NCBI GenBank assembly: GCA_951812315.1
Contig: CATOSA010000013.1
Span: 1 to 64,000 of the forward strand
Origin: an uncultured Burkholderiales bacterium
GTDB lineage: Bacteria > Pseudomonadota > Gammaproteobacteria > Burkholderiales > Eutrophovitaceae
DNA length: 64,000 nucleotides
Reading direction: 5' to 3'
The position numbers were made by a program, and so were the translations under genes. Shown here piece by piece: positions 42,518 through 51,659 of this stretch. Position 1 is the first letter of the stretch, and the number at the start of each line of letters is the position of its first letter. The notes beneath the pieces are model-generated. The model was not told the origin of the DNA. It saw only the letters and a list, made by a program, of their open reading frames with translations, and did no database searches.

Positions 42518-43729
42518 ATGAAATCGAATCACAATATCAAGACATTGATTCTGGCGATGTTCGTTGCAAGCGTCCTGATCGGATGCGGCGAGCAGCAAAC
42601 CGATGACCAGGACGCAAGCGTTGACGAGATCAAGATTGGCAGTACCAATCCCTACAGTGGCCCTGCGTCGGCATATGGCACGATTGGCCGCGCCGAGAGC
42701 GCTTACTTCAAGATGATCAATGACCAGGGCGGCATCAATGGCCGCAAGATTAACTTCATCAGCCTGGACGACGGTTACAGTCCGCCACGCACTGTGGAGC
42801 AGATTCGCAAACTGGTCGAGGAGGAAGAAGTGCTGTTTCTGGCCGGCACGCTCGGCACACCGACCAATTCGGCGATTCACAAATACGTCAATGCCAAGGG
42901 TGTGCCGCACGTCTTCGTGAACACCGGCGCGACCAAGTGGGGCGATCCGCAGAATTTTCCGTGGACAATGGGATTCAACCTGAGCTACAGCAACGAATCG
43001 AAAATCTATGCGCAGTACGTTCTGGAAAACAAGCCTGATGCGAAAATCGCCATTCTTTACCAGAACGACGACTACGGTAAGGACTATGTGCACGGTCTGA
43101 AAGAAGGGCTCGGAGACAAGGCTGACACGATGATTGTCGCCGAAGCGAGTTACGAAGTAACCGATCCGACAATCGACTCACAGATTATTTCATTGCGTGC
43201 ATCGGGGGCGGATACGTTCTACAACGTCACGACGCCGAAGTTTGCGGCGCAGGCCATTCGCAAGGCCAATGACATCGGCTGGAAACCGCTTCACCTGCTG
43301 AACAATGTTTCAACATCGGTTGGCACTGTGCTTGAACCTGCAGGGCTGGAAAAGTCCGTTGGACTGATAACCGCGCTCTATCTGAAAGATCCGGTCGATC
43401 CGCAGTGGGCCGATGACGAGGACATGAAGGCATACACCGAATGGTTCAACAAGTATATGCCGGACGAAAGTATCGACGATGCGTTCAACGTCAATGGTTA
43501 CATTATCGCGAGCGGCGTTGCTCGATTGCTCGAGGCTTGCGGCGACGATTTGACACGCGCCAACATCATGAAACAGATGGCATCGATCAAGGACTTGCAG
43601 ATGCCGATGATGTTGCCTGGAATCACCTGGAATACGTCGGCGGAAGATTTCTTTCTGATCGAATCGGCGCAGCTGGCACGCTTCGACGGGAAGGAATGGG
43701 CACTCTTCGGAGATGTCATCGGCAACTGA
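42518..43729 (+). CDS. Periplasmic substrate-binding lipoprotein of Liv-type ABC transporter
   Basis: Start at 42518 after GGAGG (42508-42512); 403 residues. A lipoprotein signal (LILAMFVASVLIGC, Cys ~20) tethers it to the membrane. The peptide-binding fold I domain has IKIGSTNPYSGPASAYG and INDQGGINGRKINFISLDDGYSP in parts (DQGGINGRKINFI, LDDGYSP). IAILYQNDDYGKDY and VEEEEVLFLAGTLGTPTNSA are typical of LivK/amide-type binding proteins. Ligand may be an amino acid, amide or aromatic/short acid. The nearby CoA-transferase and enolase-superfamily genes favour an organic acid, by inference. Confidence 0.92.
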   Translation: MKSNHNIKTLILAMFVASVLIGCGEQQTDDQDASVDEIKIGSTNPYSGPASAYGTIGRAESAYFKMINDQGGINGRKINFISLDDGYSPPRTVEQIRKLVEEEEVLFLAGTLGTPTNSAIHKYVNAKGVPHVFVNTGATKWGDPQNFPWTMGFNLSYSNESKIYAQYVLENKPDAKIAILYQNDDYGKDYVHGLKEGLGDKADTMIVAEASYEVTDPTIDSQIISLRASGADTFYNVTTPKFAAQAIRKANDIGWKPLHLLNNVSTSVGTVLEPAGLEKSVGLITALYLKDPVDPQWADDEDMKAYTEWFNKYMPDESIDDAFNVNGYIIASGVARLLEACGDDLTRANIMKQMASIKDLQMPMMLPGITWNTSAEDFFLIESAQLARFDGKEWALFGDVIGN

Positions 43730-43917
43730 ATGCCTTAGTCCAGCACTGGTCGCGGCACATGCCGGGCTATAGAAGCGGCGTCAGTACGGGCGATCGCGTT
43801 GAGTCGTTCTGACGAGACGCGATCGGTAAGGAAGCTGCACACCCTGCAAGTTTTTTGCGACCGCAAGACGAGACTGCATTGGCGTTGCAGCAGGAGCGGT
43901 GTCCCAACGGGACCGGC

Positions 43918-45051
43918 TCAAAGTATCTTTTCGCCGAATTTCTTGATCGTTTTTTCCGACAATGTCAATCCCAGCCCGGGATCCTGATTCAACGTCATCC
44001 AGCCATTTTCGATTTTCGGCGGGTTCTCGAACAGTTCGGCCTGTAACGGGTCGCGTTCAGGGTCGGTAAAGGATTCGACGATAAGCCCGGCCGGGCTTGC
44101 GGCGACGATATGGGCGTGAATGAAGCAGTCGTGGTGGGGTGCGACCTGAACATGGTTGAGTTCACAAAGTGCCGACAATTTGCGGCCTTCAGTGAATCCG
44201 CCCGACATGGTGCAATCGAACTGAAGAATCTGGATTGCCTCCTCTTCCAGGAGTGCGCGGCATCCCCAGCTGGTGAGCTCGCTCTCGCCTGCCGATAGCG
44301 GAATACGTGTCTGCTTTGCCAGTAACTTGAGTTCGCGGCGATCGTCGGCCCAGCGTACCGGTTCTTCGAGCCAGCGCGGTTGCAGGGGTTCGAGCATGCG
44401 TGCACCTTCAATCGCGGTTTGCAGATCCCAGCCGCGGTTGATGTCGACCATTAAATCGCTGTCGTCACCGATAACCTCACGCACCAGTTCCAGACGCTCG
44501 ATATCTTCTGCAAGTGGCAGACCACCCGCTTTTGCCTTGAATCCGTGGTGACCCTGAGCCTTGAGCATTTGCATCTCGTCACGTAGCTCGGCATTGTCCT
44601 TGCCGTCGCGGTAGTAAGCGCATGTCACGTAACACGGTACCTCATCACGGTAACCGCCGAACAAACGGTAAAGCGGTATGCCTGCCGCTTTGCCGATGAT
44701 GTCCCAGCAGCCGATATCCACTGCCGCCGCGACTCTCATCAATGCTTCACGCGACCAGCCTTTCTCGTGACCAAGTCTTTGCGAACTGAGCGCGAACAGT
44801 TTCTGAAATAGCCGCTCCGGCGCCAACGCGTCTGCGCCGATAATCTGCTCACTGATACCGGTGCGGAATGTATGAATGGCGGCTTCGATCGGCGTGTAGC
44901 TGGTGGCGATACCGAAACCCTCGATACCTTCGTCGGTCTTGAGCCGCACCAGAATCTCGTTGGCGCGAGGAACGATAAAGTTGCTGACCCAATGCGGACG
45001 TCCGGTGTCCAGTGCGCGCAGGATGAATACTTCGAGGTTGGTGATTTTCAT
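43918..45051 (-). CDS. Mandelate racemase/muconate lactonizing enzyme family protein
   Basis: A 377-residue enolase-superfamily enzyme of the mandelate racemase subgroup. The catalytic K-x-K is Lys172/Lys174 (GFKAKAGG). Metal ligands are Asp203 (MVDINRGW), Glu229 (WLEEPV) and Glu256 (SAGESEL). The His-Asp dyad is His306 (VAPHHD) and Asp279 (QFDCTMSGG). Bases on both sides allow racemisation or dehydration of an alpha-hydroxy acid. It differs clearly from the one at 2871-4085 (377 versus 404 residues, K-x-K present here). It is convergent with the transporter operon, which may import its substrate. Confidence 0.92.
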   Translation of the reverse strand: MKITNLEVFILRALDTGRPHWVSNFIVPRANEILVRLKTDEGIEGFGIATSYTPIEAAIHTFRTGISEQIIGADALAPERLFQKLFALSSQRLGHEKGWSREALMRVAAAVDIGCWDIIGKAAGIPLYRLFGGYRDEVPCYVTCAYYRDGKDNAELRDEMQMLKAQGHHGFKAKAGGLPLAEDIERLELVREVIGDDSDLMVDINRGWDLQTAIEGARMLEPLQPRWLEEPVRWADDRRELKLLAKQTRIPLSAGESELTSWGCRALLEEEAIQILQFDCTMSGGFTEGRKLSALCELNHVQVAPHHDCFIHAHIVAASPAGLIVESFTDPERDPLQAELFENPPKIENGWMTLNQDPGLGLTLSEKTIKKFGEKIL

Positions 45052-45142
45052 GGCGGTATCGGCCGTTGAGGGAAACTAGTGGTTCAAGTATAGGTGCGAA
45101 AAATATCTCGCCGCGCTTTTAAGCAGGGCGAGTTTGCAAATG

Positions 45143-45586
45143 CTACAGCGGTGGTAATTCCACGCCGATTTGTTGAAGTATGCCGCTTGGCGCACCGCCG
45201 AGAATCGGCTCCGGAAAAATGATAACGAGCTTGTCATCTGCGACACGATAGAAAAAATAGTGCGGCGGGATCCGGACTGATTTGCCGGTGGGTTCTATTG
45301 GTTCCATTCCCGACATCGCCCAAACGCCCGTGTGGGTTCCGCCCTGGTCCCACTTGATCGCGTAGTTTCCCTGACCGCGATCTTCAATAGAGTCGAATTT
45401 GTAGGTCCAGTCGGGAAACCCGGCATACAGGGCTGCGAGCATTGCAAGAAACTGTTGTTTATCGAGAATGCGGGTCGCACTGATGAAGCGCAGATCGTCC
45501 CCTGCCGTAGAGGCGACTTTGTCAACATCGTGCGTTCTGAGTCCTTCAACGTAATCGAGAAGGGCTTGCGGAGCAGGTGTTTGCAT
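45143..45586 (-). CDS. SnoaL-like/NTF2-fold protein
   Basis: A 147-residue protein with the SnoaL-like polyketide-cyclase-type NTF2 fold: LLDYVEGLRTHDVDKVASTAGDDLRF (parts LLDYVEGLRTHDVDKVAS and GDDLRF), then FLAMLAALYAGFPDWTYKF (~45-63), and GTHTGVWAMSGMEPIEPTGKSV (GTHTGVW, IEPTGKSVRIP, ~84-108). The phrase FPDWTYKFDSIED is the usual core of these ester cyclase-like proteins. Family members include cyclases, isomerases and proteins without catalysis. No polyketide genes are nearby. Function is open. Confidence 0.82.
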   Translation of the reverse strand: MQTPAPQALLDYVEGLRTHDVDKVASTAGDDLRFISATRILDKQQFLAMLAALYAGFPDWTYKFDSIEDRGQGNYAIKWDQGGTHTGVWAMSGMEPIEPTGKSVRIPPHYFFYRVADDKLVIIFPEPILGGAPSGILQQIGVELPPL

Positions 45587-45625
45587 GTATCTTTTTCCGG
45601 AGTGCGTCTGAAGGTGTTGAGGGTG

Positions 45626-46216
45626 TTAGTGCGAGCGGCCTGAGCGCATTGCCTGCATTGCATCGCGCAGCACAATCAGTACGGCAATGATCAGCAGCGC
45701 CATTCCAGCCCAGACAACTGCCCTGACCGGCGTCTCGACTTTTTCGATTAACTCGAGCTTGAGGATCGGAATAAGTTCGGGATTACCCGATTCTTCCAAC
45801 AGGAACAGATACTCGGCCGGGTAGGGTATCTCAAGGGGACCGATGTCCATTTTCTGCGTTCCGGCTTTCGTGACGCGCAATTGAATCGGGCGTTCGAGCA
45901 CGGTGTGATCCAGCTGAATCAGCGTCGCCTGAAAGTGAAGTTCGACCGCATCGCGCACACTGCTGCTCTCGGGGAAGTTGAAGTGAAGTCGAAACACGAC
46001 CCGGTTCATGTCCGGGCTCAGCGATAGTGCGACGGGTTTGTATGCCTGCCCGCTTGCAAACCTGAGAATGGTTCCATCCGTGGTCACCCAGCGCGATGCG
46101 CGCTCGGTCATTTCGATTGACCCTGTCGCCTGGCCACTGAGCAAAAGGGAGTAAGCGTAGTAGCCCGGTCCCAACAAGAGTCCCAACACGAGCAGAAGTG
46201 CAATTGCCGGTCGCAT
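45626..46216 (-). CDS. Hypothetical bitopic membrane protein
   Basis: I do not recognise the family. The 196-residue product has an N-terminal hydrophobic anchor (AIALLLVLGLLLGPGYYAYSLL) and a C-terminal helix (AVVWAGMALLIIAVLIVLRDA). Between them a ~125-residue beta-rich region faces the periplasm, with VALSLSPDMNRVVFRLHFNF and VELHFQATLIQLDHTVLE. The positively charged tail (RSGRSH) is cytoplasmic. It lies 39 bp upstream of the SnoaL-like gene on the same strand. The ~205 bp between it and pobA hold no convincing gene; a partial frame with MRKLAETSNDLEEKYAGAMR was seen at 46325 but runs into this gene. Confidence 0.7.
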   Translation of the reverse strand: MRPAIALLLVLGLLLGPGYYAYSLLLSGQATGSIEMTERASRWVTTDGTILRFASGQAYKPVALSLSPDMNRVVFRLHFNFPESSSVRDAVELHFQATLIQLDHTVLERPIQLRVTKAGTQKMDIGPLEIPYPAEYLFLLEESGNPELIPILKLELIEKVETPVRAVVWAGMALLIIAVLIVLRDAMQAMRSGRSH

Positions 46217-46421
46217 TAGCGAGAACTACGCAGGCTATCGCGACTTTCTGTTTTTCCACTTGCTTGCGCATTGCACCGGCGTATTTCTCCTCGAGATCGT
46301 TCGACGTTTCGGCAAGTTTCCGCATCGCAACGCAATTCTCGGGCGCGAATCGACCGCCGGGGAAACCGAGTTCCTGACCCAACCGGGATCGTCATTTTGA
46401 GCAGCAGGTGATGCGGAGCAC

Positions 46422-47600
<1,179 letters not shown>

Positions 47601-47796
47601 CTACCTTGACTGATAATTGGCCGAACACCAGCGTAACGGCAGTCGCGGCGGTTGCCAATAGACCCATACGAATATGAGCGAATCAATCGGGCATCGCGTG
47701 CCGCCGTTATCGCGTCAATTGGCAGGCTAATTCTGACCACGCCAGACTTTCATGTCGGTTCGTATAAAATATTCCGAACCGATCGCGATCGTTGCC

Positions 47797-48144
47797 ATGG
47801 AATCGATCCTGCAGCTTTATCAATTTGCAATGGTTGTGCTGCCCGTGTACGGGTTCGTATCGTTGCGAAAACGAATACGTTCCGGCGAGTTATCCAGAAG
47901 CCGGGCGGCGTTGCGTTACTCCGGCATCGTTTTCGCGCCGATGCTGGCGTACACGGCATTGTTTCTTCTGGCTATTGGCGTTGAATCGGTTATGGGTGCG
48001 ACTCTGGCATCAGAGGAGATCACCAGAAGCTTCCCGCTAGCGATCGCGCTCGGATTAGCCGTGTGGTTACTGTCCGTCATGGTATTTGCGGTCGGGCTGT
48101 ATTTCGTCAGAGCTGCGACAGGTGCAGTGCCACCGGGACGGTGA
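47797..48144 (+). CDS. Small hypothetical membrane protein
   Basis: I do not recognise the family. From the ATG at 47797 the product has 115 residues (an in-frame ATG at 47752 would add 15). Three hydrophobic segments are visible: LYQFAMVVLPVYGFVSL, GIVFAPMLAYTALFLLAIGV and FPLAIALGLAVWLLSVMVFAVGLYFV in two parts (FPLAIALGLAVWLL, SVMVFAVGLYFV). A basic loop (RKRIRSGELSRSRA) follows the first helix. It is divergent from pobA and 32 bp before the acetyltransferase gene, perhaps cotranscribed. Confidence 0.55.
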   Translation: MESILQLYQFAMVVLPVYGFVSLRKRIRSGELSRSRAALRYSGIVFAPMLAYTALFLLAIGVESVMGATLASEEITRSFPLAIALGLAVWLLSVMVFAVGLYFVRAATGAVPPGR

Positions 48145-48176
48145 CGGCAATCGAGGAAGAAAGGATTTCGGACGAA

Positions 48177-48674
48177 ATGAAAAACGATATTGAACAGCCA
48201 AGGATCGTCTTGTTTGACGATGAGCATGCGGACGCGTTTCGCGCGCTCAATCTCGACTGGATAGAGGAATTTTTTTTCGTTGAGGATCTGGATCGCAGAC
48301 ATCTGGACCACCCACGCGCCAGTTTCATTGATACTGGTGGTGCGATTCTGGTGGCCGAGCTGGATGGCACGGTCGTTGGCTGTTGCGGCCTGCTCAGGCA
48401 CGAAGAAGGCGTGTACGAGGTATCCAAAATGGCGATCGAGCGCCGGCTTCGCGGCGCCGGAATCGGAAAAATTCTGCTTCGCGAAGTCATTGCCCATGCG
48501 ACTACACTTGGGGCGCATCGCCTGACGATTCTGTCCAATACTGTCCTGGAGCCTGCCATGCGTCTTTACAGAAGCGCCGGGTTTCGTGAGGTGCCGTTCG
48601 ACAGTGATGCTTATGAGCGGGGCAATATTGCGCTGGAGCTCGATTTGACCGCGCGCAGTGTCGTCGCCGGTTGA
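48177..48674 (+). CDS. GNAT family N-acetyltransferase
   Basis: A 165-residue GNAT protein starting at 48177. The acetyl-CoA signature is KMAIERRLRGAGIGKILLREV (parts SKMAIERRLRGAGIGK, ~84-99). Before it are ILVAELDGTVVGCCGLL (~57-73) and after it AHRLTILSNTVLEPAMRLYRSAGFREV (parts LTILSNTVLEPA and LYRSAGFREV). The arrangement, including the N-terminal VLFDDEHADAFRALN-WIEEFFF, resembles the PanZ/MarR-associated single-domain acetyltransferases. Substrate unknown. It stands between the small membrane protein and a redoxin remnant. Confidence 0.9.
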   Translation: MKNDIEQPRIVLFDDEHADAFRALNLDWIEEFFFVEDLDRRHLDHPRASFIDTGGAILVAELDGTVVGCCGLLRHEEGVYEVSKMAIERRLRGAGIGKILLREVIAHATTLGAHRLTILSNTVLEPAMRLYRSAGFREVPFDSDAYERGNIALELDLTARSVVAG

Positions 48675-48756
48675 CAGGACTCTACGCGACGCAATGCGGT
48701 ATCGAGCATCCTGACGGGCGCAGATACCCGCTATTGGTGTTTCTGCGCCCTGATCG

Positions 48757-48993
48757 CTATTTCTGTTCTGCTAGCAACGGGTCGACGTGCTCGCGAAACC
48801 ATGAGGGCATTTTGGCGCCGCGGCTCCGGTACCGCAGGATGCCCTGGCGGTCGACCACGAACGTGGTCGGTGTCGGATAGCGGTTGGCAAAGCCGCTTTG
48901 TTCCAGTTCGTCCGCCATCAGGCCGCGAAGATTGTAGATTCCGGCCATGCGTGCAACGCGGTGGCGGTCTTCAATTGGATCGACTCCGACCAT
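48757..48993 (-). pseudogene. Truncated AhpC/TSA (redoxin) remnant
   Basis: The frame encodes the C-terminal half of a thioredoxin-fold protein: YPMVGVDPIEDRHRVARMAGI, seen as VGVDPIEDRHRVARMAG, then FANRYPTPTTFVVDRQGILRY (YPTPTTFVVDRQGILRY with the cis-Pro) and a C-terminal helix REHVDPLLAEQK. Open frame continues upstream to about 49050 (TAYPAIRHLRVRRYP) but no CxxC active site and no ribosome-binding site are present. Next to it, divergently, is soxY. It is most likely a leftover of an AhpC/TSA or TlpA-like gene, possibly a Sox maturation redoxin, cut by the rearrangement that placed soxY there. Confidence 0.65.
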
Positions 48994-49100
48994 GGGATAT
49001 CTGCGGACTCGTAGGTGTCTGATTGCCGGATAGGCGGTAGTTGCAGTCGCGACGGATAAGCTTCAACCTTCGGGGCACGACGATGCAGGGAGATGGAAGT

Positions 49101-49571
49101 ATGGATTTGGAACGACGGACATTCGTCCGGACTGCTGGCAGCGCAGGGATACTTGCTTTCCTGGTGGCGCGCGGCTTCCTGACGGTGGGCGACGCGCGGG
49201 CCGACCTCTGGAACAAACCAGCGTTTGACGCGGAATCACTCGAGGATGCGATCGACATTCTCGTCAACTCGCCTGCGGCGGAGAGTCCGGAGGTGGTCAT
49301 AGTGGCGCCGGAAATTGCCGAAAATGGCGCGGTGGTACCGGTCGGAGTTGTTGCGAAGTTGGACGGCGTCGAATCGATTGCGATTCTTTGTGAAAAGAAT
49401 CCGCACCCGCTGGCGGCAATCTACGAAATTCCTCCCGGTACGCTTGCAGACGTGAAAACGCGCGTAAAGATGGCCGAGACATCTCATGTGGTCGTGCTGG
49501 TAAAGGCCGGGGGCAGGATTCACATGGCCAGAAAGGAAATCAAGGTCACCCGCGGCGGTTGCGGCGGATGA
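49101..49571 (+). CDS. soxY: Thiosulfate oxidation carrier protein SoxY
   Basis: A 156-residue protein ending in the SoxY hallmark GGCGG: the Cys two residues from the end carries the sulfur substrate during the Sox cycle. The N-terminus is a Tat signal (ERRTFVRTAGSAG then ILAFLVARG), so it is exported folded with SoxZ. The mature part has the immunoglobulin-like fold with VVIVAPEIAENGAVVPVGV and HVVVLVKAGGRIHMARKEIKV in pieces. GGGAG lies 9 nt before the ATG at 49101. First gene of the soxYZAXB cluster. Confidence 0.95.
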   Translation: MDLERRTFVRTAGSAGILAFLVARGFLTVGDARADLWNKPAFDAESLEDAIDILVNSPAAESPEVVIVAPEIAENGAVVPVGVVAKLDGVESIAILCEKNPHPLAAIYEIPPGTLADVKTRVKMAETSHVVVLVKAGGRIHMARKEIKVTRGGCGG

Positions 49572-49598
49572 GCGAAAACATGCGTGAAGGAGCCGAAC

Positions 49599-49910
49599 AT
49601 GGCTAAACCAATGAAGGTGCGCGCGCGTAATGCCGATGGCGTAACCGACGTCAGGATATTGATGCGCCACGACATGGAAAGTGGTCAGCGCAAGAATTCA
49701 GACGGCGACATTATTCCTGCTCACCACATTCAGAATGTAACGGTCAGACATCAGCAAAAAGTCGTGTTGTTTGCACAGTGGGGTCCGGCCGTATCCAAAA
49801 ATCCGTACCTTGCTTTCAAATTTGAAGGCGGCACACCCGGCGACCCAATAGAGGTCACCTGGGTTGACAACAAAGGCGATTCGCGAACGGACGAAACTAT
49901 GATCAAGTAG
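49599..49910 (+). CDS. soxZ: Thiosulfate oxidation protein SoxZ
   Basis: A 103-residue SoxZ with MKVRARNADGVTDVRILMRHDMESGQRK in parts (KVRARNADGVTDVRILMRHDM), IPAHHIQNVTV (~39-49) and NPYLAFKFEGGTPGDPIEVTWVD (parts NPYLAFKFEGG, DPIEVTWVDNKGD). It has no signal and forms the SoxYZ complex that rides on the SoxY Tat signal. GAAGGAG precedes its ATG, 27 bp after soxY. The last part of the gene (49868-49893) is repeated 108 bp further on. The product is of normal length and looks intact. Confidence 0.95.
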   Translation: MAKPMKVRARNADGVTDVRILMRHDMESGQRKNSDGDIIPAHHIQNVTVRHQQKVVLFAQWGPAVSKNPYLAFKFEGGTPGDPIEVTWVDNKGDSRTDETMIK

Positions 49911-50001
49911 CGTGCGTTTGCCAGCCGTCTTCCAAACACGCTGGTTCCGACTCACCTTAAGGCGAGTCTTCACCGCAACAAAGGCGATTCGCGAACGGAC
50001 G
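49868..50001 (+). repeat. 26-bp direct repeat duplicating the soxZ 3' end
   Basis: The 26-bp stretch 49868-49893, inside the last codons of soxZ, recurs identically at 49976-50001 in the soxZ-soxA gap (108-bp offset); the following bases differ. A short duplication, or insertion of 108 bp by replication slippage or recombination, would explain it. The second copy is not translated in frame. Confidence 0.85.
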
Positions 50002-50093
50002 GACTACCGATTAGTAAGCGACATAAGTGCTTCGGCGACGTGAGCGGTACTTCGGCGAAGTGTGAGAACAATTATTCGAACAGGAAAGGTCTG

Positions 50094-50897
50094 ATGCGAA
50101 GCAGGGCAGTTGTTTTGTGTGTTGCTGCAGTCGTCCTTGGAATTTGTGCGTCGGCCGGTGGATACGCGCAGACCACGATGGATGAAATCATGCGCTATCG
50201 GGAAATGCTCAAGGAGGCAAACCCCGCGGAACTCCTCGAACTCGAAGGCGAAGAGTTGTGGGCTACGCCGGCAGGTCCAAACAATGCAACCCTGGAGGCT
50301 TGCGATCTTGGCCTCGGTCCTGGAGTTTTGAAAGGCGCATATGCCAGGTTGCCCCGTTACTTCCCCGACACTGACAAAGTGCAGGACGCCGAGTCACGCA
50401 TCGTAACCTGCATGATGCAGTTGCAAGGCTTTACGCGCAAGGATGCAATCAGGGGATGGCACAAGCCGGGTTCGAAGAATGAAGCGCTGGTGACATTTGT
50501 CGCGACTCAATCTCGCGGTGACGTCATTGACGTTCCGGCGACGCATCCACGCGAAGCAGAAATGCACCGGGTCGGGCAGGAATTGTTCTACAGGCGTTCC
50601 GGGCCACTCGATTTCGCATGCTCGACCTGTCACGGTCTGGATGACCGCCGCATTCGTTTGCAGGAACTACCGAATTTGTCAACGAAGGAGGGTGCGCAGA
50701 CATCAATGTCGCAATGGCCTGCCTATCGCGTTTCGCAAGGCGTCGTATGGACCATGCAAAGGCGACTCATAGACTGTATTCGGCAGATGCGCTGGCCGGA
50801 ACCGGAATTCTTGTCGGACACTGTTGTCGCACTACAGGTTTATATGCAGAACAACGCGAGCGGTGTAGTTCTCGAAGCGCCAGGAATAAAACGATGA
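50094..50897 (+). CDS. soxA: c-type cytochrome SoxA
   Basis: Start at 50094 after AGGAAAGG; 267 residues. A Sec signal (VLCVAAVVLGICASAGGYA) is followed by the SoxA fold. One heme site is present, CSTCH (FACSTCHGLDD), so this is a mono-heme SoxA. The cysteines in EACDLG and VTCMMQLQGF occupy the place where diheme forms have their first heme and probably pair in a disulfide. The active-site region is RRLIDCIRQMRWPEP, whose Cys should be the persulfide ligand. With SoxX it loads thiosulfate on SoxY. Confidence 0.94.
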   Translation: MRSRAVVLCVAAVVLGICASAGGYAQTTMDEIMRYREMLKEANPAELLELEGEELWATPAGPNNATLEACDLGLGPGVLKGAYARLPRYFPDTDKVQDAESRIVTCMMQLQGFTRKDAIRGWHKPGSKNEALVTFVATQSRGDVIDVPATHPREAEMHRVGQELFYRRSGPLDFACSTCHGLDDRRIRLQELPNLSTKEGAQTSMSQWPAYRVSQGVVWTMQRRLIDCIRQMRWPEPEFLSDTVVALQVYMQNNASGVVLEAPGIKR

Positions 50898-50910
50898 GGG
50901 TCAGCTAACA

Positions 50911-51555
50911 GTGCGCTATTCGTTTTTGGCCGGGATTGTGAGTATTGGTTTGGTGGTCGGCAGCGCGTACCTGTTAGCCACAGGTGCCGTGGCTGACGAT
51001 GCATTGGACGCCACCGTGAATAAAGTCATGCGCGATTCCTTCACCGGGGCAAGCCCTGAGCAGTGGGCGTCACGGATTGAACAGGACGAAGTGCAGGCGT
51101 ACTGCAGCCGTTTTCGCAATAGCCCGCCACCGGAAATCGTTGAACGTATTCTGGAACTGTCGAATAAGGAATTTCGTTATCCACTCGACGGTAAACTACT
51201 TGGCGACTGGAGGAAAGGCGAGAAACTCGCTTCTTCCGGAAGAGGCGGGCACATCGGTACGATACGGCCCGACCCGCCAGGGCGTAAACGCGGCGCAAAT
51301 TGTTACGCCTGTCACGCGTTGGCACGCTCGGAGTTGTCAGCGGGCAACCTCGGTCCCAGTCTTACAGACTATGGCAAGCAAGATGGGAATTCACCGGCGA
51401 CGATCAAGCTTGTTTATCAGAAGATCTACAATGCGCAGGCGTTTTATCCATGCTCACAGATGCCGCGCTTTGGCCATAACCAGTGGCTCACGCCGGAAGA
51501 AGTCGCCGACGCCGTGGCGTTTCTTCTCGATCCGCATTCACCTGTAAACCAGTGA
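50911..51555 (+). CDS. soxX: c-type cytochrome SoxX
   Basis: The GTG at 50911, 13 bp after soxA, opens a 214-residue protein with a signal (FLAGIVSIGLVVGSAYLLATGAVA in two parts). One heme site, NCYACHAL, and the distal Met in CSQMPRFGHNQWLTPEEVADAVAFLLDP (parts YPCSQMPRFGHN, EEVADAVAFLLDP) are present. It is longer than minimal SoxX, having an N-terminal helical insertion with EEVQAYC-like EQDEVQAYCSRF. It receives electrons from the SoxA reaction. Gene order soxA-soxX-soxB differs from the common soxXYZAB. Confidence 0.93.
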   Translation: MRYSFLAGIVSIGLVVGSAYLLATGAVADDALDATVNKVMRDSFTGASPEQWASRIEQDEVQAYCSRFRNSPPPEIVERILELSNKEFRYPLDGKLLGDWRKGEKLASSGRGGHIGTIRPDPPGRKRGANCYACHALARSELSAGNLGPSLTDYGKQDGNSPATIKLVYQKIYNAQAFYPCSQMPRFGHNQWLTPEEVADAVAFLLDPHSPVNQ

Positions 51556-51659
51556 AGTTGCGATTGCGATGACATCGCGCGTAGCGCATCAGTGACTGCG
51601 ATGGAAAGCCGAACCTTCTCGATGACTGCCAGCGATATTTTCGCCGGTAGCAGCGATTT

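Noticed and set aside
46217..46421. A small protein gene beginning MRKLAETSNDLEEKYAGAMR between pobA and the bitopic membrane protein
   Set aside because: The frame has no ribosome-binding site, lacks a stop and runs far into the next gene in another frame. It may be chance or an eroded fragment.
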